Positions 33,328 to 44,119 of a DNA stretch of 64,000 nucleotides are shown in pieces. The DNA lies in NCBI RefSeq assembly GCF_030867095.1, contig NW_026775392.1, positions 1 through 64,000 of the forward strand, given 5' to 3'. Under the pieces are notes generated by a model. The model saw only the letters and a program-made list of their open reading frames with translations. It had not been told where the DNA came from and made no database searches. Numbering within the stretch: the stretch's first letter is position 1; each line of letters starts with the position of its first letter. The DNA comes from Alligator mississippiensis (taxonomy: Eukaryota > Chordata > Crocodylia > Alligatoridae). The translations under genes and the position numbers were made by a program.

Positions 33328-33790
33328 TTTGGGGTCTGTAAGAGACACATTGTGACATCATCCCTGGTGTCCTTCCCTCCCGCTGACTGGTTAAACTCCC
33401 ATTGCAATGTCAATGTCACCGTTTCTTTTCCCAGCTTCCCAGTTTGGAGGTCTCCAACACACCCATTCTGACATTGTTATTTCCCCCTCCCCGCAACTCC
33501 CTGGTTTGGTGTTTGTCATAGCGATGCATTCTGACATCACCCGTGCAGTCTGCCCATCCCCCAGGCTATTTGGAGGTCTGTAGTAATTGTGCATTATGAC
33601 ATCATCCTTGCTGGTCCCCATACCTGGATTTGATGGGCTGTAATGGGCACAGGTTATGGCAACACCCTCTCTCTTTTCCTCCCCCCATTCCCTAGTAGGA
33701 CATCATCCTTGTTTTTTTTCCCTGTCCCCCATCTGGTTTGGTGCTTTGTAACAGATGCTCCTTCTCATGTTACCCATGGTGCACCCTTCG
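33328..33790 (+). repeat. Degenerate minisatellite, about 60-bp period
   Basis: Units begin near 33328, 33387, 33441, 33501, 33563 and 33624, with weaker ones near 33692 and 33733. Each has a TGGTTTGG- or TTTGGAGGTCT-like start, a CATT(C/G)TGACATCA-like middle and a CTTCCC/CCTCCCC tail. Period is 54-62 bases. No coding meaning is apparent. Confidence 0.7.
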
Positions 33791-36299
33791 CCCCACACCC
33801 TCCCGCCCCTCCCCGCTTATGTTTTATCTGCTGTAATTTGTATAACCTCCTCCAGGTATGTCATGGCTTGTTGCAATGGAGGGAAGGGAAAAGGCATCCA
33901 TTCAAGTTAAGAAATTGAATAGGTCTGGGCCTAGGCAGTGTTGGCTCTAGATTGTCTACCAATTAGAACCGCTCGAATTGAAACACCCTCCCTCCGTACC
34001 CAAGCATGTCTATAGGCAGCCTTTGTGGTTTTCTGACATTTTGAACACTTGATACTTTGCCATATGCTGTGGTCATGTGCAGCTTAGCCACAAGTTGGGG
34101 GCTGGGGGCAGGAGTCACAGGATGGGATTCTCTGGTCTCTGTTACATGGCAAGTCAGGGAAGATGGTGACAATGGGACCTTCTGGCCTAAATGCTGGGGA
34201 AAGGGCAAGAAGGAAGAACATCAGGTACCAGCTTCTGTTCTCCATCTCCACATCAGCATAACAAAGCACCAAGACACGTCCTTTGGAGCGCAGAAAGAAG
34301 CCTTGGGATGCTGCCTTGCTCTGCCCCTCTGCACTTCGTGTCTGAGACAGTGAAATCAAAGTCATCAATTGTTCTGCTGCATTTCTCAGTTTGCCTGTAG
34401 TACTCATTGTTATCTTAACAAGCCCCAGTGGAGCTCATTTATAGGACAAATAATAATGCCAAGGGCCCAGGAGCTGCTCCTTTTGGGTAACCGGTTCCAG
34501 GTGGAAGGAAAAGGAGAACAAATGCTGGAGAGGAGTCTGTTTATTAAACTTTTTGGCAAACTTTGCTTCAGTGTGCCAAATCTCTCTCTAGTGCTTCCTG
34601 GCCATTGAGATCAGGGATGGGAAGTAATGACAACATCCTGCCCGCCCCTTGGCTCTGCCTAGATCCTCTGCTCAAGAACATTCCCAAATGTGTGGTCTTG
34701 TCTCCTAGTGAATGATGTAGCTGATGGGACAGCCGGGATTCACCATCTTCAAGTCAGAGAAATTTTCACCTGGTAAAATCAGGAACAAAACTCCCCCTGG
34801 CTTCAGTAGGAACCTGATTCCATACCCCAGCCCCAACGCCCTAATATTGTGGCACCCGTCCATCCTTAATGCAAGGGACATCATAAAACTCCCAGCAGGC
34901 AGCAGCCTGATATTTGTAGCAATGAGGACCTGGGTCCCAGGGACTGCTGGAGGCCACGTGGGACGGTGGACACTGACTGAAGGGGCAATGTGCAAACAAG
35001 GAGGCCCTGCCTCTATTGGGAAGCCAACCAGCTGCTGCTGGGAATTGCTGCTGCCTCATGCACTACCACTGTCCAGTGCACAGAGCCGCCCTCTTAGGCT
35101 CTGGTGTAAGGGGCTCAGCTCCACTGACGTCCCTAGGGAATCATCTCCTTTTGCTACCAGAGAGCATGACTCTGTGACACATTTGACCTATCCCACTTCT
35201 TAGGTATTGCACACTCTTGGGCCAAAGTGTTCAAACACTGGTGTCCAGAGTTAGTTGCCCAAGTACAGCCTGTGACACCTCCATAAAAGTCACCTGGTTT
35301 TCAGGGTGTCTCAGGCCACAGTGGCAGGAGGAGAACTGCCCTTCGCACAACCATGTCGTCTGGTGAAGTAGCCTCTGGAAAGGTTTAGTTACCCAACTCC
35401 AGGCCCCCAAGCTGGAGGGTTTCTGCAGGAGTTTCTGCACTCCCTGACCCCTTCCTTGTCACACTTTAGGCAAACAAGTGCTCTTCACTTGGGCTGTTCT
35501 GCCCAGCAAGCCAGGTGCCGTGCGCCGTGCAGGACACAGCGCCATGGGCTGCCCAGCCTTACCAGGCTGCTTCACTATTCCTGTAGCTCCCATGAGACAG
35601 CCGGATAATTAATTTTGGATTAGCGCTCTGTGCACGTGTGTGCTGGGTGGAGCTGTTAGGGTAGATTGTCACATTTCTGCTTGAGGTTGCACCTGCCTGA
35701 ATGCGCATTATAGTATTATTTAAACTTTTGTTTTATATTTAGCCTTACTTTACCATTGCTTAAGTATTGTATAGCCTTATTATTATTGGAACTTGTCATT
35801 TTCCCGCTGTCTGCAATATCAGCTGGCCTTGAGCTGTTCTCACATTACAGCCTCTTGCAGGAAGCTGATGCCCTTGAGTTTACTTGCATGTTGTTTCTTT
35901 CCTTTTTATCACTGAGAAGTTTGTCTAACATAACATAGTATTAGCCTTGTTACCAGCTCAGACTAACTGAACTTGGCACTAACCAGCTGAATCAGAGGGT
36001 TGAAATGATTGGATGTGTTAATGAAACGTGATGAGAGGAGACCAATGGACAGCAGGCAGATTGGGACACTGGAAAAAGACCAAACTGAGATGTGGACATG
36101 TGATGGGTCTGTTGAACCCAGTCACAGGATGGGATTCTCTGGAAGCAAAGAGTCATCAGAGAAGTGAAGTTGAAGAAAGCATAAAATGGGGCAGCAAGAA
36201 AGTTAAGGGTGTCTCATCATAAATCCAGCCTTCAACACCTGTCTGAATTTTACCAGCCATAAAAACGTTCCACTGATACAGCCTCTGCCTTCAGGAAGT
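33791..36299. other. Unassigned intergenic sequence
   Basis: Mixed, later AT-rich DNA. A word GTCACAGGATGGGATTCTCT occurs near 34114 and again near 36121, so both places probably hold pieces of one old repeat. No gene is supported. Confidence 0.4.
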
Positions 36300-36830
36300 G
36301 ACGTGCCACCGTTTCTCTGGAGCAGGGTTACCATCTGGAAATTGGGTGACCTCATTGTACTAAGTGTTTTTCTCTCTCTTGGATGGCACCAAATTATGGG
36401 GAAGCGTGGTCACACTTGAAGATAGGCCACAGATATAGGTGGACCTAGATAGGCTGGCAAGTTGGGTTGATCGGAAGCACATGAAGTTCAACATTGAGAA
36501 ATGTAAAGTGCTCCATCTGGGGACGAACAACCCCCTACACACCTACAGGCTTGGCGGCACCAAATTGACCAACACTACGAAGGAAAGGGACCTGGGGGAT
36601 CTGGAAAAACGTCTTCACAGTTAGGGTGTCCGGACTGTGGAATAAGCTCCCCCCAAGAGGTGGTGCAATCGCTTACCCTGGAAATCTTCAGGAGGAGACT
36701 GGACAGTCACCTTGCTGGGGTCACCTGACCCCAGTTACCTTTCCTGCTTGGTGCAGGGGGCTGAACCCGATGATCTTCCAAGGTCCCTTCCAGCCTTACA
36801 ATCAATTAATCTATGAACCTCTCACTAGAT
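36300..36830 (+). mobile_element. CR1-type LINE 3' end
   Basis: Translation gives LDRLASWVDRKHMKFNIEKC and KVLHLGTNNPLHTYRLGG, the post-catalytic part of CR1 ORF2, followed by the usual 3' UTR words GATGATCTTCCAAGGTCCCTTCC and a short ATCAATTAATCTATGAA tail. The reading is broken between the two parts. Its 3' end abuts the outer edge of the left arm of the large inverted duplication. Confidence 0.8.
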
Positions 36831-36838
36831 AATGCCCC

Positions 36839-39800
36839 CCTTAGGCAAGAGGTCACAAAGAATGCCCTCCATGTCTATAGCATACTTCGGAGATAAAAAT
36901 TATGATGCAAACTTTCCGATTCACCCTCATACAATATCAGCATACGTGCCCTTGTCCACCAGAGGAAAAAGGCCATTGTTTGAGACGGGGCTATGTTGGA
37001 AAATAGCTGTGCGTTCAATATCAATGCATACCTTATCTGTGCATAGTTAATTCTTTTTTTTTGATAATATTAAGAAAACAGGAGGAATTACTTTTGGACT
37101 GACCATTGTAGTAATGCATGAGACATTTCTATTCTGTCCATTGTGTTCCCAGCATCAAACCCAGTTATGTGGCTACCTCACGGTATAACGTACTGTGAGT
37201 TCACAGCTTATCCCGTGTTTGTGCTGCAAATTAACTTGGAACTATCTCTACTCAACGTGCAGTTTACAGCTGAGTTAAAAAAAGAATGATTATATCTTAA
37301 TGTGCCCTAATACAGAAAGCTCCAAAAGAGGTTTCTGAAAGGAGAATAAAGTGAAAACAACACACTCCCTTCAATTATGGGGTTCACAGTAACCCTAAAG
37401 AGCTAATCCAAAAGAACTGTGTCGTCCTAAGTATGACGTATGATGAGAGCTATCTACCATCAAAACTATGCCTTGATTTAATTCTGTGTTTGGGACACCA
37501 TCCCTGGAGCATTCTGCATCTCTCTGAGCCTAATAATACAGAGCTGCATTAGCAGGTGCAGCCTTCTTTCAATGGAGACTCAAATGGTTAATCCTTTGGA
37601 GTCATTCCAGTAAGATTTTCCTTGTTTCATAGCATCAGCCCTTTCAGACAGTTGCGGCATCATTAGTCAGTCTGCTCTGAATCTCCGAGTTTCTACTTAA
37701 TCTCTGAGTCGACCCACTGTTTATGTTAGGTACATTGTAAGCCCATCATTTCGGCCAGATGAAGCCGTCTGCAAACCCAGGATTGTAAGTGGCTTTCACC
37801 CTGCTCAAATGCTGACATCTGAACTAGACTGCATGGTAGCAGGTGAGTTGAGATTCCCTTTGATTACCTTTTTGTGCCTGTTTCTGTCTCTGCTGACTCT
37901 TGGGACTTCCAGGGCCGGCAGTCTGCACAGATGAGGGGCTCTGTCCTGGCTGGCACTGTTCTCCCTCAACTCCAAATGACTTCCCTGGGACACAGCTCAA
38001 TGAGGGGCTGAGCCCACAGCTTGTGGTCCTGTGAGTCTAACAAATCCCAAGTATACAAAGAGCTATGCATGGCCAGGGTGTGTCCGGAGCAGAAGTGAGA
38101 TCCATAATCTTTTCCAAGATTGCTGTGTGAGGCTTTGCTTTCTGTTCCTTACGAGGAGCACCGAGTCTCACCAAGTCTCCTCCATACTGCAGCAAGTGCT
38201 CTCGTGTGTGTGCCAGGCACATCTGCAGGGGAACAGCACTGCCATGATCCACTTCAGAAACCAGAGCTATTCTGCTTTTCTGAATCAAAAGTCAGACTTG
38301 CTTTGGCAACATGGTCCTAATGTTACTTGAGACATTCGAGTGATCAGTCACTTCCTGCTCTTGGCTTTTCCCCTAACGCTGCACAGAAAGCACTGGCAGA
38401 CTCTTCAAAGTTAAAGGCAGAAGAAGGATGTGCAGTGTACCTTCACAAACAGGTCACCTTTCTGCCTAGGGTCCAGTCCAGGATATGGGATGCTCTCTCA
38501 TCTCTGGTCTCTTACAGTCAAATTTGGATACCCAAACTCATTCTGGATAGCCCCTTCCTCCATTGAGGTGCATGGAACAGTTCAGGATGGCAGGGGTGCT
38601 GAGTGTGTGAGGGGCCATGGCAGTCTGGCACACCCTGTGGTGTGCAGAGAGGAAAGTGAGAAGAGCAAATCACCCCACTAAAATATCATCAGCTCTACAG
38701 AGCTCCCTATGTTCACTCACTGTGAGCCAAAATCTCTCACCCTTCCTTACTTTGGGAAGTACCGCTGCAGGTAAATGGCTGCTCCACGTGTAAGCAGGAA
38801 GTCATGGTCCTGCGGAGTGTTTCTTGGCTGGTTCGTTTGGTGATCTAGAATGAAATTCTCAAAGCATGTACTCCGGGAAGCTAGGGCAAGAGCAAGGTTG
38901 TTTTTTGATTGAGAGAAGACGGAGGAAAAAAATCAAGAGAGAATATCATACACAGCATTTGTTTTTTGTTGTGCTGAATGCAAACACTGCATGCATGAGC
39001 TAGGTATAATCTGGGGTCAGTTCTGATGCACTGGGCATATTATGCTTATGGTAGTCTTTGTAAATGATTACCACACTCAGACCTGGGCGTTCTTTCCACC
39101 TCTGGCCGTGTGTCACCGCTCAGTTCAACATCCACCAAGTCCCAACAGGATTTTTGTCTCCCTTTTCCAGCTGATATGCAGAGGAGGTCTCTCAAACTGC
39201 ATAGTTAAAACCTGTGTGTCCAACTCAAGAGGTGACAGGTTCAATCTTTTCCCCTACCCGTCGTGCAACATTTAATAACATCAGGGTCTATTCCCATGCT
39301 GTCATTCTAACCCACAATTCCTTTTGTCCCTTTCTGCAGGCCTGTGCATATATGTCCGTCCACATTTGGCCTACGCAATTCTGGGTCTAGCATGGAGAGC
39401 AAGGTGGGAAAGAGGAATCACAGCATGGGCAGAGAGGTCATTCTGCTGGGAATTTCTGACCAGCGAGAGCTGCAGTGGCTCGTTTTTGTGGTGTTTTCCT
39501 TGGTCTATGCTGTGACTGTGCTGGGAAACCTCACTATAATCACACTGGCCTCCTTGGACTCTCAACTGCACACCCCTATGTACTTCTTCCTCAGCAACCT
39601 GGCCTTCTTGAACTTGTGCTATGTTTCTATTGTGGTCCCGAAAATGCTGACTAACATCCTGACAGGGAGCAAGAGCATTTCCTATGAGCTGTGTGCAGCG
39701 CAGGTCTGCATCACTTTGTTCCTGGGCTCCACTGAATACCTCATCCTCATGGTGATGGCTTTTGACCTCTATGTAGCCATATGCAACCCCCTGCGCTACA

Positions 39801-40330
39801 ATACTGTCATGGACAGGAGAGTGTGCATCAACCTGGCAGCAGCATCATGGGCAATTGGCATCCTGGCAACAGCCATTCCTTCACCTTTCTTGTGGCCAGT
39901 GCTGTGTGGCCCCAATGTCATCAATCATTTCTTCTGTGAAACCCCAGCCCTGGTCAAGTTATCCTGTGCGGACACCTCCAGCACAGAGAAAATGATGTTT
40001 ATAGGGGGTTTCTTCACCCTCATGTTCCCTCTCTTCCTTGTCCTGATTTCTTACATTGGCATCATTCGGGCTATACTGAAGATTGGCTCTGCTGTGGGGC
40101 GCAAGAAAGCCTTCTCCACATGCTCCTCTCACATGACTGTGGTGACCATATTCTATGGGACGGGGATGTTCATGTACATGCAGCCCCAGGCACAGCACTC
40201 CCCAGACAAGGACGAGGTGGTTTCTGTCTTCTACGCTGTTCTCAACCCCATGCTGAATCCCCTTATCTACAGTCTGCGCAACAGGGAGGTGAAGGGAGCC
40301 CTGGGCAGAGTGCTACAAAGGTACGAGGCC
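36839..40330 (+). repeat. Large inverted duplication, left arm (with olfactory receptor gene)
   Basis: This stretch is matched in reverse complement by about 56310-59640. Matching landmarks: mariner-like sequence at 36.85-37.1 kb, SRDRNRHKKVIKGNLNSP on the minus strand near 37.85 kb, the 38.1-38.5 kb segment and the receptor gene at 39.4-40.3 kb. Identity remains high through non-coding DNA, so this is a segmental duplication and not only gene-family similarity. Confidence 0.85.
39331..39340 (+). promoter_or_regulatory. Candidate 3' splice site before the left olfactory receptor exon
   Basis: TTTCTGCAGG, preceded by pyrimidines, lies about 55 bases before the ATG. Olfactory receptor coding exons are usually joined to upstream non-coding exons at such a site. 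The same site is kept in the right arm. Confidence 0.55.
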
Positions 40331-40429
40331 TTTACTGGGACGGAGATGGGAGTCAGCTGTGAAATCAGATTCAACTGCGCCCCCTATAAAACCTTGGGCG
40401 TAAGGAAAGGACAGGACAGCAGCAGTTAG
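39392..40429 (+). CDS. Olfactory receptor, class II, with DLY in place of DRY
   Basis: A single-exon 345-residue seven-helix receptor starts at the ATG at 39392 (MESKVGKRNHSMGREVILLG). An N-glycosylation site NHS lies in the short N-terminus. Family motifs follow: GNLTIITL (TM1), LHTPMYFFLSNLAFLN (TM2), MAFDLYVAICNPLRY (end of TM3), KAFSTCSSHMTVV (TM6) and NPLIYSLRN (TM7). In odorant GPCRs the DRY arginine supports G-protein coupling; here it is leucine (GAC CTC TAT). The C-terminus runs about 25 residues past the usual end. The frame is otherwise whole. Its nearest relative is the inverted copy at 56.3-57.2 kb. An upstream acceptor site suggests a non-coding leader exon. Confidence 0.9.
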   Translation: MESKVGKRNHSMGREVILLGISDQRELQWLVFVVFSLVYAVTVLGNLTIITLASLDSQLHTPMYFFLSNLAFLNLCYVSIVVPKMLTNILTGSKSISYELCAAQVCITLFLGSTEYLILMVMAFDLYVAICNPLRYNTVMDRRVCINLAAASWAIGILATAIPSPFLWPVLCGPNVINHFFCETPALVKLSCADTSSTEKMMFIGGFFTLMFPLFLVLISYIGIIRAILKIGSAVGRKKAFSTCSSHMTVVTIFYGTGMFMYMQPQAQHSPDKDEVVSVFYAVLNPMLNPLIYSLRNREVKGALGRVLQRYEAFTGTEMGVSCEIRFNCAPYKTLGVRKGQDSSS

Positions 40430-40734
40430 TGTTGATCTCACTGTATGTTTGGGAGACAGTCCCTGCACATAGTGCAGGGGGGGGGTGCGGGATTTCTGCA
40501 ATTGCGCGTCATCAAAGGGTCACCTGGCTCAAAGAGTTCATTACTTGGAATTATTCCACTGTCTTGTAACATCGGTCCTGTTAGGGTGCCGTGTCAGTCA
40601 GATGCGAGTGCTGCGGTCCTAGGATGAGCTGGTGGGCATTTTGGTTGTGTTTATAAGAATCCCACACTTTTGGCCAGGAGAACCCTCCAGCAGGCACAGC
40701 ATAGGATGCTGGTTGTCCCAGCTCATCTGAAGTT

Positions 40735-41045
40735 GCAGGTGAGTTGGGACGCTTTCCAAATCCCATTTTGTATCCCCTCCGTCGTCTCTGTTGACTCACT
40801 CAACTGGAGTGCTTGGGACACAGCCTGTTGAAGCCACCAAAATGTTAGTCCCGTGAGTCTATTCTAGTCCTCACTAGCAACACCTCAGCATGAGAGCGGG
40901 GATTCCCTTAGATCTCCTTTTTGTGCCTGCTGCTCTCTCTGATGACTCTTGGACCTTCCCGGGTCAGTAATAGGTGCAGATGTGGAACCCCATACTGTGA
41001 GGGACTGGACTCCTGCAACTCCCACTGAATTCCCAGGCTGGGGAC
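40735..41045 (+). repeat. Echo of the olfactory receptor 5' flank
   Basis: Two consecutive diverged copies of the 37.84-38.04 kb flank sequence occur here (about 40735-40880 and 40885-41045), sharing GCAGGTGAGTTG, CTTTTTGTGCCTG, TGACTCTTGG and GTGAGTCTA. The same flank precedes both receptor genes, so this is probably what is left of another receptor unit that once stood in tandem. No receptor coding sequence follows. Confidence 0.5.
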
Positions 41046-41580
41046 TGAAAAGTCAAAGGGACTGAACATCATAGCAGGATACTTTTTTCCACTTGGAGCA
41101 GAGAATTGGCTAATAAATAGATGTGAGACTGCAGAAATAGCGAGGGGCTTTGAGAAAAGCTGGGACTGCTCACGGTACCTGTGGGGGAGATGGGTAGAGA
41201 ACTAGACAGCTGTGCCTGTACAATGTCCCTTTCTCTGTCTCCCCCTCTCTCTTTCTCTCTCTCTTACGATCTGTTTTGTCTGTCTGACTGTTGCACAGAG
41301 GCTGTTAAATCTCTGATCTTGTCCATCTTTTCCTTGGAGGAAACAAAGTCTGGGTAGGAGCAGACACTTCTGAAAACTGCCCTGGTGGGAGAGAGTGGGC
41401 AGTGTCGTGGCAGGAGCTGCAATTGAGAGGTAGCTCCAGATCAAACGTTGTCTGCAGATGCAGGTGGTGGACACCCTTAAAGACACCGATTCCTGCCATG
41501 GAAGGTGTCTTGGAGAGAGGGTGTGAGAACCTTGAATTGGGATTATTGTGGCAGTAGCAGGTTTTTCTTCTAGCACCTCT
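41046..41580. other. Unassigned sequence
   Basis: Contains a CT-rich stretch near 41225-41262 and no supported gene. Confidence 0.4.
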
Positions 41581-41584
41581 GCTC

Positions 41585-41885
41585 TGCTCACCAGGGCACT
41601 CCAAGGGAAGACAAGATCCAACAGCCACAAACTCCTGGAAGACCATTTTGAGCTGGACCTAAGGAACAACTTCTTTACTGTCTGAGTCCCCAGGGTCTGG
41701 ACTAGACTCCCCTCCAGATGTGGGGCAAACACCCGCTCTGGACACTTTCAAGAAACACTTGGATTCTTGCTGGGATCGTCTGACCCCAGATGACTTCCTG
41801 CTCCTTGGGTGGGTGGCTGGACCAGGTGATCTTGCGAGGTCCCTTCCAGCCTTAATATCTATGAAATCAATGAAAACCTGTGCCT
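41585..41885 (+). mobile_element. CR1 LINE 3' end
   Basis: The sequence aligns by eye with the last 290 bases of the CR1 copy at 60.6-63.25 kb: GGCACTCCAAGGGAAGA, CTGGAAGACCATTTTGA, GGAACAACTTCTTTACTGTC and the terminal ATCTATGAAATCAATGAA repeats. Heavily 5'-truncated. Confidence 0.8.
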
Positions 41886-42717
41886 ACACCATGCTATAGC
41901 AAAAACCTCTCTCTTGCACCATGCAAGCTGGCTGTAGCAGAGCACCTCTGCTTTCAAGCAGCTTGACCTCATACTTTTGGGTGTGCAAGATGAGGTGAAG
42001 TGTCACAAGGCCTGGGCTGTGCCCTCCTGTACACGTCCCAGTGACCCTGCAGCTCCACCATTTTTGGCTCCATCTGGCAAAGCTCACAAGCTCTTGCTTC
42101 ACCTCTCGCACATGCTCTGTGGGGTCTGATCTGAGCTGCACTAACGCTGCAGCTGCAAAATGGTGCCCTTGTTGTGTCTGGGTGCAAATGGCCTATGAGC
42201 ACAGTCCCTCTTTTTTGGCATAGGCAAGGGTCCAATCACATTTCTCTTGCCCTCTCTTTTTGCACCCTGGTCTCCCAATCTAATAAATGCATTGTGTGCG
42301 CTCTGTGCACCTTAGTGTATTTTTCTGTGCATGTTTTCTCCATTAAACTTGTTATAGTGTTTGGCAGTTGTTGTTTGTCTTGATCTGTACAAGGGTTGCT
42401 AAATCTATACTACACCAGTATATCAGGCGTTTAAGAGGCAATCAGCTGTGTGGCAATATCAATACCATATTTACTCAAATCCAAAACAAGGCTTTTCCCC
42501 ATTCAACATGGAGACTGAAAACCCTCACTTGGATTCAAGTACCAGCTCGAGGCAGGAGGCTGCTGCAGGTCCGGCTGCCGGCCCGGGTCACGGACAGGAT
42601 GTCTCATGCAGCAGGGGTAGTGCAGGCGTGAGCGCAGGGTGGTGGTGGAAGGAGAGAGGGAGAGATCGTGTAGTGTATGGCCCGGGTGAGTGCGAGGGAG
42701 GGGGTGTGTGGTGGGGT
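41886..42717. other. Unassigned sequence
   Basis: No supported gene or named repeat up to the LTR at 42718. Confidence 0.4.
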
Positions 42718-43160
42718 TGTTGCACAAACGGCTAGTTTCGTGCCCCTGGAGGCTTTTCCAATATACCTCAAGGAGAGAGTCACACACACTCAGGCTGGAT
42801 CCATCTTGAGTTTATTTGTTTGCAAACAGATCGACAAGGGAGTTCAATGCTCAAAGCCGAGTCGACGCCTAGCCACGCCCGAAGTTACATTTTTATACCT
42901 CTCATGAACAAGATTCCATTGTGGCAATCTGTGATTTGCTACGTTTTTCTGCAAAGTTTAGTACATGCGTAGTCCTAAAACGAGCAAGTAACAAGGGTTG
43001 CAAAATTTATGTGCAAAGCAGGCAGTAACTAATCTTTGTGTTCCCACAGGAATCAGCCTTATCGCAAACCGAACATTTGTTCGGACTGTTCCTTATTATG
43101 CTACTGATTATCTAATGCAGGAAGAAAGAAGAGAAAAAGAAACAATTTTCAGTTCTCAGC
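42718..43160 (-). mobile_element. Solo LTR of an endogenous retrovirus, copy 1 (fossil)
   Basis: On the minus strand a TATAAAAAT box near 42896-42888 and an AATAAACTC signal near 42817-42809 are followed by GGGGCACGAAACTAG and the end TTTGTGCAACA at 42718. The 3' 180 bases are shared with the LTR at 51144-51711. The 5' end, near 43160, was not fixed and no target duplication was confirmed. No internal region is attached. Confidence 0.6.
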
Positions 43161-43371
43161 TGTGAGGCCTTTTGTGTAGTGAGATCATGAGACATTTTTG
43201 CCACAGGGTGACCCTGGCAGGAGACGGTGCAGGGACAGGGCAGCTGCTGTGGCTCTGGCTCCTGCCACAACTCTGATCCTGACCTGGGCCCCAGGCCACA
43301 ACCACAACTGTCCCGCAGGGGCCGGGGTTGGAGCAGCCATCACTGGTGGTGTGCCGGGAGAGTGGCTGAGT

Positions 43372-43825
43372 TGAGCCCAGGAGGGGGAGGCCCCTCACCC
43401 CATGCCTACTCCAAAGCCGGGCAATGCCCTCCCCTGAGGCAGATCAGAGTTGGGGTCCCCTAGGGGGGAAAAGCACCTGCCCCTTTCTCCACAGCCACTC
43501 GGCTCTCTCATCACAGCCATCTCTTCCACCCTCCTTGGCATTGCCCTTCTCCTTCCTCACACCAGGGCCACTGGGCTCTAGTCCTCACCTCAGCCAGGGC
43601 TGCCCCATGGGCCAGCGCTTTCCAGTCCTCGGGCTGTGCGGGTAGGGAGGGATCATGGCCACAGACTGGAGGGAGCAGCCAGCGAACTGGAAATGGACCC
43701 AGAGGCTGCCCCACAGATTCACACTCGGTTGGGGGCACCGTGTGCCCAGACAGATCCATCAGTCCTGAAAACAAGCAGACTAAAGAAAGGAGACTGCCAG
43801 GAGCTCACCAGGGCTACTGCCCAGC
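43372..43825 (-). repeat. Inverted dispersed repeat, arm B
   Basis: Reverse-complement partner of 32410-32876, with shared boundaries at CTGGGCTCAACTCA on one side and GCCCTGGTGAGCTCCTGGC on the other. Both boundaries are sharp, as expected for copies of one mobile element or an old inverted duplication. Confidence 0.65.
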
Positions 43826-44119
43826 CAGGTGGGGTTTGGGCCAAGGCCTACAGCGCCCCAGGGAGAAGCAGCACAGGGCCGTGGGTGGCTCATCTGGGGG
43901 ATGGGGAGGGCCGCTGGACTTCATGGAGACAAGGAGACCCTGGAGTGAATCTCTGATCCCTGTCATGCCAGGTCATGGGGCAAGGAAGCAGTGCAGAGCG
44001 GTGAGCAACCCTGCTGGTCCCTGCCGTGCAATTCGGTTCTTCAGGGAGCAGAGATCTGTGCCGGGGGTCTTCTTGGTGCCGCTGCCCACCCGCTGATCTC
44101 TGCCCCCTGCGGAGCCAGG

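Noticed and set aside
34114-36142. Shared 20-base word near 34.11 and 36.12 kb as a possible duplication
   Set aside because: Similarity does not extend far enough to define a unit; probably pieces of one old dispersed repeat.
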